Under the pieces are notes generated by a model. The model was not told the origin of the DNA and ran no database searches. It worked only from the letters and a program-made list of their open reading frames with translations. The translations under genes were made by a program, and so were the position numbers. This document shows, piece by piece, positions 4,898 to 7,690 of a stretch of 7,690 bases of DNA (positions are counted from its first letter, which is position 1; each line of letters begins with the position of its first letter). The DNA comes from Pseudomonadota bacterium (GTDB lineage Bacteria > Desulfobacterota > Syntrophia > Syntrophales > UBA5619), in NCBI GenBank assembly GCA_018827585.1, contig JAHJXP010000253.1, positions 1-7,690 on the forward strand. The letters are read 5' to 3'.

Positions 4898-7690
4898 TTA
4901 TTTCATTCTGGCCAGCATCGTCGGCAGCAACTGCGGATCACGGTAGACGGCAAAATCCCATCCGCCCAGCCTTCCCCAATTATTTATCGCCGCGACCCAG
5001 CGGCGGGCGGCCTGGTATTTCTGGCGGTCCTGGTCGTCCTCTTCGCCCTTCATCTCCAGGATGAGCGTTTGGCCGTTCCGGAGGCGGACGACGTAGTCCG
5101 GCTCAAAATGGTGCTGGGCGCCCTCGTATTCGTAGGGGATCAGCAGGAACGGCCGGTCATTTCTCACGTAACTGAAAACATGGTCCGTCTGCATCTCCAG
5201 GTAGAAGGCGGCGGTCTGCTCCCAGGTACTGTCCAGAACGACGGCGTTGACATGGGAGCGCTGCGTGCTGTGGACGTTCCGTTTCGTCGTGAAGTCCACA
5301 TCGGCCGTTGATCCGATAGGCTTGTACCGATTCAGGATGGGCAGGAGCGGCGTCTCACCCTCCTGTTCGTTGGGAAGAATGGCATCCAGCAGCAACTCCT
5401 TGATCCGACGGACATATTTTTCCAGACCGAGCTCACAGGGATGCTGCCCCCGAAAGTTCACCTTTTCGGCGACGTATCGGCGGACAATTTTGAGGACCTG
5501 GGGGAAAAGCTCGTGCCGGGCAAGGCCCCGCATTCGTGCACTTCCGCGCACGGGCGCCTGCTCCCCCTCGCCCACCAGTGCCGCGACGATCTGCCGCGCG
5601 ATCTCGAACTCGATCTGCTGAAGGTGGTTCCGGGCGTAGAACTCTCCCCGGTTGTGCACCTCGTATCCGCCGATCCCTCCACCATGCGCCCCGCCTTCCA
5701 GGTGGTCCGCCACGATCCGGACGAACGTGGCCGTGGGCGTTTTCTCCGGCTCGACAATCAGACGCTCCAATTTGCTGAAATCGGCCGTAATCGACGGCTT
5801 TCGGAGGGCATAGACATAGCCCTCGACGTTCGGGAAACGGATCTCGCAAGCCGCCCGTTCCTGGAGGGCATAAACGTGGTTGACCGGCCGGTCCGGCGGG
5901 GTCCGGGAGGGCTTGCCCTTGTAAGGAATCACCGAGAAGGGGATGCCATAGACATCCACGTACTCCTCCGGGAGGAGTTCCGTCTGCGGGTCCGGCGTGT
6001 AGTTCATCCGCCTGAGCCCCCGGCCCACCACCTGCTCGCAGAGAAGCTGGCTCCCGAAGGCACGGATTCCCAGGATATGGGTCACGTTGTTTGCGTCCCA
6101 TCCTTCCGTCAGCATGGCCACGGACACGACGCAGCGCACATCCTGACCTGCTTTCCCGGGCTTGCCCACGGTGTTGACGATTTCGCGAAGTTCCTTGGCC
6201 GCCTCATCGCGGGTGGCGTCCGGATCTTCGCTTTCCACCTTCTCCAGCCGCCGACTGTCGATGCGGATCGTCCAGAGCCGCCCCGGACCGTTCTGGAACA
6301 GCTCTGGAAAAGCGGCCTTGTTCGCCCCGTAGGTCACACGCGTTTTGGCATTCTTCCGTCTGGCCTTCGGTTCCTCTTCCCCGTCTTCGGTCTCCTCCAG
6401 AATCTCCTCCACGTCCGCCTGTCCGGAAATGTTCTCGAAGAAGAGCTGGGCAATGTCCGTGTTGTCGCAAACGACGATCATGACCGGCGGCGCCTTCAGG
6501 GCCGTGTCGCTTGCCTCCTCGATCGCCGCAAAGGCCTTCCGGTATTCGCCCGCCAGTTGGACGAAGGCGTCCTGCGCCCGTTCCCAGATGATCTCCGGTT
6601 TCGGCCGTTTGTTAGACAACCGCTGACCCGCGACCAGGTCTTTGGTAATATTCCGCCAGAGACGGAAATACTTGGGATCGGGCTGGCCTGTCGTGTCACT
6701 GACCGGCAGGCGGGGGATCTTCGTGATCCCGCTTTCGATCGCATCCACCAGTCCGAAATCGCTCACGATCCACGGAAACGGCTCCCCTTCCGGATAGCCG
6801 CTGCCCTTGATGTAAAAAGGCGTCGCGGAAAGATCCATGCAGAAGCGGATGCCGCAGGCCTTCACGATCCGGTCGAGCCCCTGCACCCAGATCGTGGCGG
6901 CCTCCCGCTCCTTCTTCACCTCGGCGGTCGCCGCTTTTGCCTCCTTTTCGGAGATCGGGGCCGGCCGGTAGGCGTGATGTCCCTCGTCGTTCAAAACCAT
7001 GATCGGCCCGCGCTCGAAGAGCTCGCCCAGGCGGTTCCGGGCGAAGGCCTCGTCGGTCTCCTCTCCCTTCTTCACGACGGCGTAACTCTTGCCGCCCTCG
7101 CTGTGTTCGGATTCCGGAGCGAAGAAATGCCAGTTCGTGACCAGGACCTTGCCGGTTCGCAGAAGGTCGCGGTAGGGGGGCGCCACGAGATCGAACTGGG
7201 TGTAGTAATCATCGCCCCGGGCGTCCGTCCGGAGGACCTGGAGGCGCTCCTTGATCGTCAGATTCGGGCAGCAGACGAGCACGGCATTGGGAAAGCGGTC
7301 ATCGCTCGGCACCCGGGCGCGGTTGCAAAAGGCCCAGGTGATGATCATCGCCATCACGACGGTCTTGCCGCTCCCGGTAGCCATCTTGCAACCAAATCTT
7401 GTCAGGGGCTCCGCCGATCCGTCCACCATCTTCCAGAGGAGATCGAAATCGGCGTCGGTGAATTCGGGGTTCCAGCGCGGCTTGCCCCGCTGGCCGTCGC
7501 GACGATATCCTCTGATTTCATTCAGAAAGATCATCGTCTCCGCCGCTTCGATCTGGCAGAAGAAAAAGCGCCGCGGCCGGTCCTTCCGCATCCAGTGCCG
7601 GAGGAGGTCCTTGGTGACGTTCGTCGCCCCCTCCCAGCCGGCATTCCGCCAGCGCTTCACGTCGGCGCGCAACTTGTTCACCAGCGCCAA
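4898..7690 (-). CDS. Type III Res / BPTD_3080-like restriction helicase-nuclease, N-terminus cut by the window edge
   Basis: Large DNA-translocating restriction protein. The frame is open to 7690, so the true start lies outside; 930 residues are visible, numbered here from the edge. The N-terminal helicase half has Q46 (F-C-Q-I-E-A), Walker A A-T-G-S-G-K-T at 104-110, motif II D235-E-G-H-H and motif III S288-A-T-P. The second RecA-like half has T-E-G-W-D at 528-532 and motif VI Q553-V-V-G-R-G-L-R-R. Between the halves is an acidic then basic insert (about 426-450). The C-terminal domain has the layout of a PD-(D/E)XK nuclease: E824 in T-W-E-Q, P864-D865, then E879-M-K881. This helicase-plus-nuclease order matches type III Res subunits, and the wording of the motifs recalls the BPTD_3080 family, from memory. 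It would cut foreign DNA using ATP, normally alongside a methyltransferase or other partner not in this window. All catalytic residues appear intact. Confidence 0.85.
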   Translation of the reverse strand: MALVNKLRADVKRWRNAGWEGATNVTKDLLRHWMRKDRPRRFFFCQIEAAETMIFLNEIRGYRRDGQRGKPRWNPEFTDADFDLLWKMVDGSAEPLTRFGCKMATGSGKTVVMAMIITWAFCNRARVPSDDRFPNAVLVCCPNLTIKERLQVLRTDARGDDYYTQFDLVAPPYRDLLRTGKVLVTNWHFFAPESEHSEGGKSYAVVKKGEETDEAFARNRLGELFERGPIMVLNDEGHHAYRPAPISEKEAKAATAEVKKEREAATIWVQGLDRIVKACGIRFCMDLSATPFYIKGSGYPEGEPFPWIVSDFGLVDAIESGITKIPRLPVSDTTGQPDPKYFRLWRNITKDLVAGQRLSNKRPKPEIIWERAQDAFVQLAGEYRKAFAAIEEASDTALKAPPVMIVVCDNTDIAQLFFENISGQADVEEILEETEDGEEEPKARRKNAKTRVTYGANKAAFPELFQNGPGRLWTIRIDSRRLEKVESEDPDATRDEAAKELREIVNTVGKPGKAGQDVRCVVSVAMLTEGWDANNVTHILGIRAFGSQLLCEQVVGRGLRRMNYTPDPQTELLPEEYVDVYGIPFSVIPYKGKPSRTPPDRPVNHVYALQERAACEIRFPNVEGYVYALRKPSITADFSKLERLIVEPEKTPTATFVRIVADHLEGGAHGGGIGGYEVHNRGEFYARNHLQQIEFEIARQIVAALVGEGEQAPVRGSARMRGLARHELFPQVLKIVRRYVAEKVNFRGQHPCELGLEKYVRRIKELLLDAILPNEQEGETPLLPILNRYKPIGSTADVDFTTKRNVHSTQRSHVNAVVLDSTWEQTAAFYLEMQTDHVFSYVRNDRPFLLIPYEYEGAQHHFEPDYVVRLRNGQTLILEMKGEEDDQDRQKYQAARRWVAAINNWGRLGGWDFAVYRDPQLLPTMLARMK

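Noticed and set aside
5433..6101. 222-residue minus-strand frame within the restriction gene in another frame
   Set aside because: It lies fully inside the helicase-nuclease coding region and is a G/P/R-rich shifted reading of it.
1..7690. tRNA, rRNA, CRISPR array, insertion sequence or attachment site
   Set aside because: No cloverleaf-like, repeat-spacer, transposase or duplicated-end pattern was found on reading the window.

Overview
The window looks like a chromosomal segment of a moderately GC-rich Gram-negative bacterium. Gene content is compatible with an anaerobic Desulfobacterota-type (delta-proteobacterial) lineage: an Aap/Bzt-type amino-acid transporter, a relic resembling the nickel-hydrogenase maturation gene hypB, and a short dispersed-type palindromic repeat. 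This placement is an inference from gene content, not from a marker gene, and is weak.

Layout. Positions 1-129 hold a palindromic repeat and a plausible sigma-70 promoter. Positions 130-3239 are a tight + strand operon of three genes (8 bp and 39 bp gaps): two permeases and the ATPase of a polar/acidic amino-acid ABC importer, in the order aapQ-aapM-aapP. The periplasmic binding protein (aapJ/bztA) is not in the window and may lie to the left. Positions 3240-3705 are a degraded or transitional stretch. It holds a 41-codon single-membrane-helix ORF on the + strand, whose stop overlaps the stop of a minus-strand fragment matching the C-terminal end of HypB, then about 130 bp leading into mutY. 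Positions 3706-4803 encode the adenine glycosylase MutY, whose C-terminal domain keeps a complete Nudix box. A hairpin lies in the 94 bp gap that separates mutY from a convergent minus-strand gene. That gene (4898-7690) runs off the right edge and encodes at least 930 residues of a large SF2 helicase/nuclease of the type III Res / BPTD_3080-like restriction class.

How it fits together. The transporter genes form one functional unit. MutY is a housekeeping repair gene. The helicase-nuclease is accessory and probably marks the downstream end of a restriction or defence locus whose other genes (methyltransferase or specificity partners) would lie beyond 7690. No complete new system can be demonstrated here. 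The items most worth following are the open-ended restriction locus, the small membrane ORF behind aapP with its tail-to-tail hypB relic, and the MutY-MutT-like fusion with an intact hydrolase motif.
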